Origin: Leptoclinus maculatus
Lineage: Eukaryota; Chordata; Actinopteri; Perciformes; Stichaeidae
NCBI GenBank assembly: GCA_032191485.1
Contig: JAVDOI010000010.1
Coordinates: 1,192,501-1,256,500, forward strand
Length of the DNA stretch: 64,000 bases
Reading direction: 5' to 3'
The position numbers and the translations under genes were made by a program. Each line of letters starts with the position of its first letter. Within the stretch, counting starts at the first letter, position 1. A model generated the notes under the pieces. That model saw only the letters and a program-made list of their open reading frames with translations. It made no database searches and was not told the DNA's origin. Positions 1-10,270 of this stretch are shown here, piece by piece.

Positions 1-1240
1 TGAATTATAAAAATTCCCTTTGTAAGATTTAAATTTAAAATTAAAAACTTACAATTTAATAAATAAATGCACTTCAGCTCCTGCCGCCAGACTGTCTTTT
101 ACGTACACACTAGCTAGCCTAGCTTATGCAGCTAACGTCAGCTAACAGCTAACTTCATTCATTCAGCAACTTTCATGCAAATATGCTAAACTGGCTGAAA
201 TCGGGGAAACTGTCAGGTGGGACATCTGAAGCTATCAGTCATAAAAGAAGAGAGGGACAGAGAGAGAGGGAGGAATCGGAGGAGAGAGAAACGGAGAGGT
301 GCGTTGGGGAGAGACCGGGAGAAGAAATCGTGCGGGAGTCAGAGAAAGATGAGACGGAGGAGACCGAAAAGGAGGAAGTGATAGCACAGACACATCGGGA
401 GCACATCGGCCCATCGCGGAGTCAAGGTGAAAAAAAGAGGAAACGAGAGTGAGCATCAGACTGGGAACAAAAAGAGGAAATATGATGAACATGATCTGGG
501 TCTGGGCTTCACTTGGATTACTGCAGATTGCCCAAAGCCACAGTGCGTGGTGTGCAGTGAGGTTCTGGCTAACAGCTGTCTGAAGCCCTCTTATTTACAT
601 CGCCACCTGAACACCAAGCATGCCAGTGCAAGTCAAAAGCTCCTTACATGTTTTATATCGAAATTGGAGGAGTTACAAAACAGCCCAAAACAACTGCAGT
701 CTCATTCATGTGTTGGGTCTACAAAAAAACGCACTACGGGCTTCATATCTGGTCAGTTACAGAATAGCAAGAAAGGGGCTACCTCACACAATCGCCAAAG
801 ACGTGTATGGTTAATTGTAAATTAAATGTGATGCAATCTGCCTCTGAGCCTGTGCGTGTGTCCTCGCCATCCGTATTGCTCTTTAAAAGTGACGCCTTGT
901 GTAACTGAAATGTATTGAGACTTTGTTGCAGTGTTTCAGGGCGTTTTCACACCTGTAGTTCGTTTGCTTTGCTCCGATTCAGGGATTAATATGATACAAT
1001 GTTGCAGTTGCCCCTTTGTTCCGTTTGTGTTCACACTGCAACATTTAACAGCGGACTAAATCTTGTAAACAAACGCCACGCGCGAGCAAACTGTTCTCTC
1101 ATTGGTCCGATTTTTATGCGGCTATAAATAGGCTCTGTTGCTTTTTCTTTTTTTTTAAGGTGTGGGGGATTGGGGGTGCGTGAACCCGGTCGGGATGTAG
1201 AAGGGGGTGCGTGGCCTAAAAAGTTTGGGAACCGCTGCTT
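1..1240 (+). mobile_element. Decayed hAT (Charlie/ZBED5-like) DNA transposon, right part
   Basis: A broken transposase start (183-814) is followed by non-coding sequence. It ends in AAAAAGTTTGGGAACCGCTG at 1218-1237, the typical right terminal inverted repeat of Charlie-type hAT elements. The matching left terminus is not in the window, so the element probably begins upstream. Most of the transposase body is missing. Within 930-1140 there is other repeat-like sequence that may be a nested insertion. The element lies downstream of the last sugt1 exon seen, perhaps inside a sugt1 intron. Confidence 0.6.
183..814 (+). pseudogene. hAT transposase N-terminal fragment with BED-type zinc finger
   Basis: Three reading frames together resemble the start of ZBED5/SCAND3-like transposases. 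The first (183-452) is a highly charged E/R-rich stretch. The second (from 427) contains the BED-finger pattern CVVCSEVL...LHRHLNTKH with its Cys and His ligands. The third (from about 620) contains RASYLVSYRIARKGLPHTIA, the conserved segment after the finger in this family. The frame changes and the stop after KDVYG show it is dead. The RNase H catalytic region is absent. This is a transposon relic, not a host gene. Confidence 0.65.
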
Positions 1241-2764
1241 TAGCACATCCTTATTCACCCTCTGCTGGCTAGCTCCAGCTGTTTGAAAACTGCTTTAAGT
1301 TAGTTACTAGGTCACTGATAAATACTAAATTAATTTGAATACACAAAGTATATACAAATATAATGAAATGAGAATGCATGTGTTGTTGTTCATGTTTTGG
1401 GGGAGCATCAGTTTGATGAACACTGTAGCTTTAGTAAGAGACATGAATGAGATTTTGGTCACAACTGATATTGAAACAGAAGTATTAGTGTCTAGGTTAA
1501 CAATGGCTACAGATGTGAGCAACGTGGAAAGACACATTTCATAATCTGGACGTTTAGCAACACTTGTAGTTGTAGATTTAAAATGGTTTAATCATTATGT
1601 GACATCTGGGTGGGATCCCTCGAGCCAAACCCAGTCCGGGCTATTTATTGTCTTTGAGCCCAAAGTGCACAACAGCTCTTTTGTAACATCGTCATGTGGC
1701 CAGATGTTACTTAACTGAAAACCGGCAAAGCTATCAACCTATTCAGCCCATTTTCATAATTTCTGGACCAAACGATTAATCAATTACTGAAGCCTCAGTC
1801 GCGCTTTCAGCGCTCCGCAGACAGCTGTGGACTTGAGGCGGTCGTGCACGCGGTTCCAGTCATACGACAGCTGAGCGTCTGCGCTGCTCTGGCGTTCCAT
1901 CACATGAGCTTTTCCTGATCCACAATCAATTCCAGTCAGAAGCATAAATGTAGCATAACGTTGTTTGCCAGGAGTTCAACCCCATTTGGCTGTCTTTGTA
2001 CTCCTTTTATAGACGCATTTATAATACTAAAGTGGCAACGGCGGGTCTCCTTGCACAACCTCTCCTCAAAACAAGCTTCCACTTTGTTATCATCCTCTTG
2101 GCAAACCAGCTACAGTAGTATAGCCAACATTCAGGTGCATCAGACTCGACACCATGTTGTCATATGGAGGTAAAATGCACAGGAAGAAAAAAAATTTAAA
2201 TAAAAACTTGCTTTACCTGCTTAACTGATTCCATAAAGACATCCCATGATGTGATCATGAATAAAAATGTCGGCGTAATGCTTTAGGCTCTAAATAAACA
2301 CAGCCGCTGTTTTTTTCCCATTTTGTGTGTCTCGGGCACACAAAAGAAAACACATGCACACACGTGCACTATTCCACTGATCTGCAGGGGGTGGTGACAC
2401 ACAGAGATGTGCAGAAATAAGCCAACAAAGGCAGTGAAGAAGAAGACTGCACGCATCAACTTTCAAACTTTCAATCTTCGTTGATTGATTGAGATGTTTC
2501 TATGTTTTATTGCCTCCTGTTGCTGTAAATGAGAACTGGTTCTCAATTGACTTATCTGGTTAAATAAAGGTAAAATAAATAAACTACGTTGTGAGCAATT
2601 AATAGAATCGGAACGTTTAGAATTCATACTGTATTGTATTTTATTCCTAAAGCTCAAAGGACACAGGTTCATCCCTTTGTATTCAACGAGGAGAGTGAAA
2701 CAGACAGCATAGTGCTGCACACAGTGGTTGATAGAGAGTGGGATGATGGCAAGTTTGTACTCAC
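1241..2764. other. Unassigned stretch downstream of the last visible sugt1 exon
   Basis: I find no exon that continues sugt1 here (CS domain and SGS domain not recognised), so the intron after coding exon 5 is at least 2.7 kb or the gene is incomplete. The stretch holds a LINE-type 3' tail (2490-2582) and a short minus-strand ORF of 38 codons (1784-1900) of unknown meaning. Otherwise nothing recognisable. Confidence 0.5.
2490..2582 (+). repeat. LINE-type 3' tail
   Basis: Contains 'gctgtaaatgagaactggtt' followed by 'ttatctggttaaataaaggt' and an A-rich end, a tail very common at the 3' end of 5'-truncated retroposons in teleosts. The exact LINE clade is not assigned. Confidence 0.5.
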
Positions 2765-4534
2765 CATCCAGTTGGTGTCCCTGAGTGAAAGCTGCATGTG
2801 CTGACTTATAGTGGTTCAGGTGGTATTCTGCTATTCTGCAGGTGGGAGACAAAAACACGCCACATATACTTAATAAAGTAATAAGAAAATAAAAGTTACC
2901 TCCTACGACATACACAATTTGGACCACGTACCTAGTTAAATAAGTCGAATAACTACAACATTGTACATGAACTTTAGGGCTGGTAGGAGAGAATATGACA
3001 TAACATGAATATAACTCCAGCAACAGGAATATCGTGTTTCATTTTCATAGCAGATGTGATTGTGAAAAAGTCAAATGTAACCACGTATGTTTACAAAACA
3101 ACTTTATATTACAGATTTTGCTAAACAAACAGGAGCTTCAGTTGAGATCATACACCAAAAAAAATGTTCCTCTCATTTCCTTGATCATATTATAGTACAC
3201 ACCCTGTTCGCATGAAAGCAAGGGGAAGGCTGGGTGTTAGCTGCTGGGCTTTTTTGGCATCATCAACAGCACCTGCAAAAAAAAAAAAGAGGAAACAACA
3301 CTGTGTTTATCATACACATATGTTCATCCAGCCTGTATCACTTAGTAACGTTATACGACTGGTACCAGCTTATTAAATCAAGGATCTAATAAGAAACAAC
3401 GTCCGGTATTTAAGGGACAATACCAAATTATACTAATGTATTGTGGGACAACACAGTTGTGAATAGAATTTGATTTATATTTTATGAAAAAAAAATCATG
3501 CATTTGCTATTAACATGTCAGTCAATGCATGTAGTCCAGACTTACAGCTGTAGTTTTTGAGAAGTATGTGGGCGTAGGCACGCTGGCAAAACCACTCCGC
3601 GTTGTCGGAGTCTCCTTGCAAGGCCTCATCAAGTCCCTACAAAAAAAAAGGTGGATTTTAAGTGGACAGCTTTACAGCACTGTTTCGATTCAGCTCGCGT
3701 TGTGATGATGACGGGAAAGTAGAAAAACTATAAAGAAACCCGACAGCGGCTGACATGTTCCGTCTCCTGTTCGCTACACTGACAACACCAACTTCTTTTG
3801 AAAGTAGCATAAATGAGATATAACGTAGGCTCCTTCATATATTTATTAATGACCGTATAACTAGAAGATTACCTTTTAGAAGGACATGTAAACGAGTGTT
3901 AACAAGTCATTCAAACTAGTAAATAACGCTAGAATTAGTCAACGACTTCCGGTTAATCATGTTTCAGAATACCATGCGGACAGCCTGACATATCTAAGAA
4001 AACTGAATGCTTATCACCAACGTTATCTAACTAGTAATAACACGTGAAGACGAAGTGTTGCATTTGTAATGGTTGCTAAGTCTAACACAATACATGTCCT
4101 GCTAACATAGAAATGGTACTGTTACGTACAGTTGTGATAAATACTTGCTCTTCTTGCTAAGTGATGCTAGCAGGAAACGTTAGCTAACTTAGCTATTTAG
4201 CTACCGGTAGTTAGTGTAAAAAGCGGTGCTAACATCGGAAACTTTAACATGAATGACACCGCACTCAATACCCTCTGTAAAACAGCTAGTCAGAAGACTT
4301 TACGGTTAATGTGATAAGATAAAGCCCCGTGGTTTTCAGTATTTGTGTATGGCTAGCTAACGCTAATGTTTACCTCCAGAGCTTTCTGTGGATCTTCGTC
4401 AATGAAGCTATCGGGGAACCTGCTAAAACGACAGGAGAGACCAACCGTTAAAACCAGCCGCAGAGAAAATAATTAATGGAAAAGTAATGAAAGGGAATTC
4501 ATTCGATGAGCTGGTCTTGCCTTTCGGTTGCCAT
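2765..4534 (-). CDS. sugt1: SGT1 homolog, co-chaperone, first five coding exons (partial)
   Basis: Coding exons on the minus strand: 4521-4534, 4374-4422, 3546-3636, 3203-3272 and 2765-2835, giving 98 residues with consistent phase. The product starts MATESRFPDSFIDEDPQKAL and contains WFCQRAYAHILLKNYS and AEYHLNHYKSAHAAFTQG. It aligns by eye with the N-terminal TPR domain of human SUGT1 (SFSDALIDEDPQAALE, YYCQRAYCHILLGNY, CEYHEKNYAAALETFTEG). SUGT1 is a cytosolic HSP90 co-chaperone and SKP1/SCF partner acting in kinetochore assembly and NLR stability. The CS and SGS domains are not visible; they lie beyond the left edge or are lost. Intron 1 (4423-4520) starts with GC rather than GT, and its acceptor TTTAGCAG offers two in-frame AGs, so an extra Ser is optional. 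Start chosen because it gives the family N-terminus immediately before exon 2. Confidence 0.85.
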
Positions 4535-4765
4535 GGATTTGCTGCGGATGTGGACAGTCTTTCTGGAGTGGCAGGAAGATTCTAGCAAAATGTGGAGACT
4601 TCTGGAAACGTGATAGCGCAAGCTGCCTCAGCTCGAGCCCAGCAGCAGGCCTGTCAACATCCGACTGCACACCGCTCACACCGCCACCTAACGGCCTGGA
4701 GGAGTCATTACACGACAACGTTCTCATATGACAGCACGTTTCTCCCCCCTTACTTTTAGTGTTCG

Positions 4766-5367
4766 CTATGGAAGCCCATTTCTGTCAGCAAAAAAAAAAA
4801 TAAGATCACTAAAAAAAAAATAGTAACTTAAAAAAAAAAAAAAAAAATGTAATTCACAAAAAAAAATACACCCACAAAATAAATAATAATAATTCGAATA
4901 ATTTTTATTTTTTTTATTTTACTTTTTTTCCACCAGCAAAAAAAAATAAAAAAACTTTTGGTGCATCCATCTGTAACCATAACACTGACCAGATTTTTCC
5001 AGTTGCTATAGAAAGTCGAAATTATGAGATACTTTAACACAACAGTCATAGAAGCAGCTATGACATATGAATGGATTGTGAGTACATTGAAGACTTCTTT
5101 AAAACGCGGCTTTACAACACATGAAATACAGATGATGTTTCACATGGATTGTACTGAGCAAACGCACCCTTGAAGCTCGGAGTATAAAGAATGAAACCAA
5201 TGGTGAGGTGGCGACCAATAAACTATGGAAGCCCATTAATGCCAGCAAAAAAAGATAAAATAAGATCACCAAAAAAAATAATAATAATTAATTCACAAAA
5301 AAAAAAAAAAAAAAAAAATAAAATGAATTCACAAAAAAAAAATAATAATAATTAATTCACAAAAACA

Positions 5368-5420
<53 letters not shown>

Positions 5421-5957
5421 TACTTTTTCTCTGTTAGCAAAAAAGAAAAAAAAATGTTTCCAGTTGCTGTTTATTGGTCGCCACCTCAGCCACATTGGTT
5501 TCATTCTTTATACTCCAGAGCTGCTTCTTGCTTAACATTCTATTCAAGGGTGCGTTTGCTCAGTACAATCCATGTGAAACATCATCTGTATTTCATGTGT
5601 TGTAAAGCCACGTTTTAAAGAAGTCTTCAATGTACTCACAATCCATTCATATGTCATAGCTGCTTCTATGACTGTTGTGTTAAAGTATCTCATAATTTCG
5701 ACTTTCTATAGCAACTGGAAAAATCTGGTCAGTGTTATGGTTACAGATGGATGCACCAAAAGTTTTTTGTTTTTTTTTGCTGGTGGAAAAAAAGTAAAAT
5801 AAAAAAAAAAAAAAAATTATTAGAATTATTATTATTTATTTTGTTGGTGGATTATTTATTTTTTTGTGAATTACATTTTTTTTTTAAGTTACTATTTTTT
5901 TTTTTTTTTTTGTGATCTTTTTTTTTTTTTTTGCTGGCAGGAATGGGCTTCCATAGT
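4766..5957. mobile_element. Large A/T-rich foldback (inverted-repeat) element
   Basis: The left arm (about 4766-5222) reads inwards from CTATGGAAGCCCATT. The right arm (about 5472-5957) is its reverse complement, ending AATGGGCTTCCATAG. Long non-A/T segments match between the arms, for example 'tgcatccatctgtaaccata' on the left and its complement near 5735. The right arm carries about 25 bp near 5510-5540 missing from the left. A third partial copy starts at 5223 with the same CTATGGAAGCCCATT terminus in direct orientation, so the element looks like unit, truncated unit, then inverted unit. It contains (AT)n at 5370-5412 and many A or T runs. It carries no coding capacity and sits about 230 bp upstream of the sugt1 ATG. 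Confidence 0.75.
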
Positions 5958-6780
5958 TCCCGGTCAAATTTGACCGGTCTATTTTAACTGTTCTTACATT
6001 AACACAAAAAACATTAATCATCACCAAATTTTATTTAACACCCTGTTAAGCCTGTAAACAATGTCTCAGACTAGTCGTTTACACGAATAACTGCTGTGAA
6101 TATACAAAGAATAGACACTGAAAATGTATCGCTAAATTAAATGAAACTGTTGTAAGGACATTGTTGACCAGAATATAGGCCTCCTGGACTCCGCATCCCA
6201 CAGACTTTTTCTAGCCTCATTGTTTGACCGACATACTCGTGCTATCAACAGTAGGCTTGGAGGTCTACCTGGTCCAATGCTCTCCACGTGTCCCCAAACA
6301 CACGCCTCCCCTCCAGGTTTGTCATGTCCAGTATAACACCCTCAATGGACTCTGGTAAAAAGACTTGGAAGCTGGACTTGAAGTCATCCACACGAGATGT
6401 TGCATATCGTGTTGGCCCTGGCGTCATCCTTATGTTTTCAACTCTCGCTCTGTCTCCTCTGTCCTGGGAGGATGAATACCAGAGCAAGTTGCCACCCTTG
6501 GACTGGAATGTCACCTCAGGTCCCTGTTCCTCTGGTGCTACTTCCTCGCCATCTGTTGACTGTTCAGTCTCATAATAGTCCGGATCAAAATCAGGATCAA
6601 TGTTGCTTTCAATTTCTGAGACATCTTCCTCTATCTCCGGTTCAATCTCCTCTTCATCTGGTTCAAAGATTAGGTCCAGAGCCTCTCTGACAGATGTGTG
6701 TGTGTGTGTGTGGGAGGAGGGGTGGTTGTGGGTGTGTATTGGGCTGTTTTCCATCTGATGAACGGACATAATCTAGTGAC
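5958..6780 (-). pseudogene. piggyBac transposase relic (PGBD4-like), N-terminal part
   Basis: The minus-strand ORF 6245-6769 begins MSVHQMENSP, passes through an acidic region, and then shows TPGPTRYATSRVDDFKSSFQ and VILDMTNLEGRRVFGDTWRA, hallmarks of the N-terminal DDE_Tnp_1_7 region of piggyBac transposases. It stops at 6245. After a deletion and frame change, KSLWDAESRRPIFWSTMSL (about 6155-6205) continues the family sequence and then hits a stop. The catalytic DDD region is missing. The left flank has CCCGGTCAAATTTGACCGG (5959-5977), a palindromic piggyBac-like terminal sequence. A (GT)n tract near 6696-6711 encodes a His-Thr repeat in the N-terminus. Dead element. Confidence 0.75.
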
Positions 6781-7112
6781 GCATTAATGTGTACATCACT
6801 TTAATGGTGCAGCTGGTAACGGTGAGGGTCATTTTATTTACATTATGTTTGTAGAATTTCCCTACAGGGATCGAAACAATCTATTTCCTGTTCATATTTT
6901 GTATTAAGATATTATATCTGTATTGGCAAAGTAACTAGTACATAAACCTGTAAAATAAATAACATGCAGTAGAAAGTACAACATTTCCGTGAATTGTAGA
7001 AGTATATCGTAAAGTACCTCAAAGTTGTGCTTAAGGGCAGTACTACTAGTACTACAGTACTATATGCAGGTGAGTAAATGATTTGACGATGAATTTCAGA
7101 CGGACAATGACA
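6781..7112. other. Intergenic stretch, no gene seen
   Basis: A/T-rich unique-looking sequence between the piggyBac relic and the presumed 3' end of elf1. I see no exon or known repeat in it. Confidence 0.4.
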
Positions 7113-8568
7113 AAATTAAGTTTATTTTATATAATAGACCATTATCTTTTCAACACCTCTGGACTGCATGAAAGCAAACACACCAGAGTAAGGCAACAAA
7201 AGCTCCACCTCTCCCTCCGCTACAAGCTTATATAATATCAGTGAAACTTACAGTATCAAAAGAGCTCCAGATAAGGCAAAGCGAGGGGATTCCAAATAAA
7301 TGGCTTAATCGGTAATAAAGTGAAAACAGTTTTGCATAAGGTTCTCTGGGGAGAAAGGCAGTTACGAGCGTCTCCTAAACCAGGTTCAGCCTCACAGAAG
7401 TCCGCTTGAATCTCGAAAGCTCAGTTTTCATTTGGAGTGAGGTGTGTGAGGCTGAACTCCGATCGACTGAAGGGAAAACACTACATCTAGCATTACTTCA
7501 TTATAAAAAAGGGCCAGCCGTTTTACTCCTTGCATAGAGCATATGGTCGGTGCAGAAAAACAAATTGTGTACGAACCTGAGGGAGAAAATGGCAACAAGG
7601 CACAAAGTCAAGCAAGTTCACAGACACAGTATATGACACACAATACATAAAGATATCAAGGCGTCAGAGGTCCATATATGCATTTGTGTATACACATGTA
7701 ATAACTAAAGAGAACGCACGAAGAGGAGAAAGGCTAAATAGTAGCTGCATGACTACTATAGCAGCTAAATAAAAGGCCATTTCACTGGTGATTGTCGACA
7801 AAAGGAAAGTCCACCGAGTAGATACATCAACTACAAACAGCAGCAGTGCTAAGTGACTATTCTAGAAATAACAGTGATCCCTTGTTTTCAACATTTCACA
7901 ACACAAACATAGTTCAGTAATCTTAAAAAATAATAACAACAACAATATGGAATGTTTTCCCTCAATAACCTCTTGATTATCAGGAACACAGGAAGCAGGG
8001 ACAGGATGGACTGAGATCGTCAGGCACTTAAGAGAAGAGAACATACAGCAGGGATAAACATTAGTGCAAAGCCATTTTCAAGGCAGAGGAATGATTCAGC
8101 ATGTGATGGAAAAAAGAAAACACAAAGAGTGGGAAAGAGCGAGAGCAAAAGGCAAGAGGAGGAGGAGGGCACAGTGTACTGATCGGACTATTCGCTCCGT
8201 GACGCTGGAGGTGAAGTGCAAGCAGAGGGTGTATCTGCAGAAGGTGCAGAGAGGCTGTAGGTTCCAGTGCATGTCTGTCTTTGGTGTCTTGTGGGGTTAA
8301 CGGCGAGAGAGCATGACAGAAGGCTGAGACAAAGCACGTGAGCTTTTGAAGTCTCTTGGGACAGTAAACTGCGAAACTGTTGTGGGTTTGCTGCCAACTC
8401 GGGGAGGAAAGTAGTGATCTAGAATTACCTTCGTTACAAATTCATAATATAATCTAAAATAAAAAAAAATGATCCTAGATCAATACTCCCACTCTTAACA
8501 AACACAGGCCCTGGTGTGCAGAGGTCGCCGCAGCAAAGTGCGGCTCTGTAACTGGTCCTGAGTCAGTG

Positions 8569-8604
<36 letters not shown>

Positions 8605-8637
8605 CTGGGGGGGAGATAGCTTTTTTCTTTTTTTTTT
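7113..8637 (-). other. Probable 3' UTR of the ELF-type gene
   Basis: Stretch immediately downstream of the stop codon at 8638-8640. The first AATAAA overlaps the stop itself. A second minus-strand AATAAA (plus-strand tttatt at 7113-7118) could end a UTR of about 1.5 kb. A 13-bp inverted repeat (7384-7396 with 7445-7457) and a (GT)n tract (8571-8602) lie inside. No coding sequence is recognised. The extent is inference; RNA-seq would define it. Confidence 0.4.
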
Positions 8638-10229
8638 TTATTGGTGAGAGCTAGTTAGGGGCACCAGCTGTGGAGCCTCCACTTGGGAAGTTTTGGGTCC
8701 CGGGTGCGACTTTCCATCAGGCGTCTCCCGCGCACCCTCACCGTCCACAGCCGTCTCAGCGGCGGCCTGTCGCTCGCACAGACTCCCCAGCAGCTGAGCC
8801 GTTTTGAAGACCGAGGCGTGGCCCGCGGGCTGCAGGGACTGGACCTTCTGCAGGTTCTGCAGGCTTCGCAGCATCTCCGCGGACACAATAGGCAAATGCT
8901 GCTCCTGGATCAGGCTGGTGCTGGCGGGCCTCAGGACGGTTTCGCGCTGGCCTGAGGGCCTCGGGGCCGGCCTGGTCCGCTGGGTGGTCGGGCCTCGGAA
9001 GGAGCAGGACGTTTTCTTCTGTGGCGGGTGGGAGTCTTCCTCCTCAACCGACTGGTCACTAGACGGTATAGTGCTGGCATCCGAGTCATCACTCACGGCC
9101 TCATCGTTGCCACTAATGTCGTCGTGATCGTCGTCGTCTTCCTCTTTCATGCCATCTCCATCTGTGATATAAATCATATCTTTGGGCAGCGAGGTGAACT
9201 GGTAGACGAGACGCTGGCCTTCAACCTTATTCAGTATGCCTCTCTGGTAGTAGTACCTACACCAACACAAAGGTTCAGCATTAACAAAACAAACCACGCA
9301 TCTACACACACGTATATCTTCATCAAAGTAAAGACAGGAACATTTTTGAGTCGCCTTGGTCCTCCTTTGGTCGTTTACCTGAGTGCTCTGCCCATCGTCT
9401 CATAATTCATATCCGGCTTGTTCTTGTGTTTGCCCCAGAGTCGGGCCACTGCTTTGGAGTTGACCAACTTGAAGATTCCTGCGTGGGGATTGGTCCATTT
9501 AATGTAGCGGGGGCAGACCTGCCGGTCCTGCAGCAACTCCATCAGGAACTGCCACAGGTACAGCGTGTTTCCTCCTGAAGCACAAACACGGGAACACGTG
9601 ATGGAAAAGGAAAGACGGAGAAACGACATGGAAAACGAATTCAGACACGAGAGACCAACATGTCGAGTTGCCATCACATTCACGCATTGCTAATTTTGTT
9701 GTGTGTCGCAATACCTTTGTTGTATTTGTCCTTCTTCACTATAATGTCTGGTGTGGGGGACTCTGCCCTTCTATGTCGAGCTTTCCTCCCTGAGCATTCG
9801 AAGAACAAAAGCAGGTAATTTGCAAGTAATCCAATATAATCACACAATTATTCACAGAAAAACCATAATTCAGATCAGATGATAACCCAGAAGGTAACGG
9901 ACCTCTCTTTTTGGACTGCTGCTGTGCCGCAGGCTTGTGTGTGTGCAACGAGTGCCACTGGGGCGGGTCAAAAGCTCCCACAATCCCCTCCGCTGACACG
10001 GTCACCTGGGTAACAGGAGTAGTGATGACATCACCCAGTGATGATAAGAAGGTCTGGGCTGCAGGGGGGGGGGGGGGGGGGGGGCATTAACAGATTTAAT
10101 GAGAGAGAACAGCACTGTGACCACCGTGTCTAAAAATAACACCTCGCAGTCAGACATGTCCTAGCGGTGATGTTTTATCAGGGCATCTTCTCCACTCCGT
10201 CAGTGTGCATGTGAGCAGCGCTAACTCGG

Positions 10230-10270
<41 letters not shown>

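Noticed and set aside
6288..6690. Plus-strand ORFs opposite the piggyBac fragment
   Set aside because: They are shadows of the transposase frame on the other strand.
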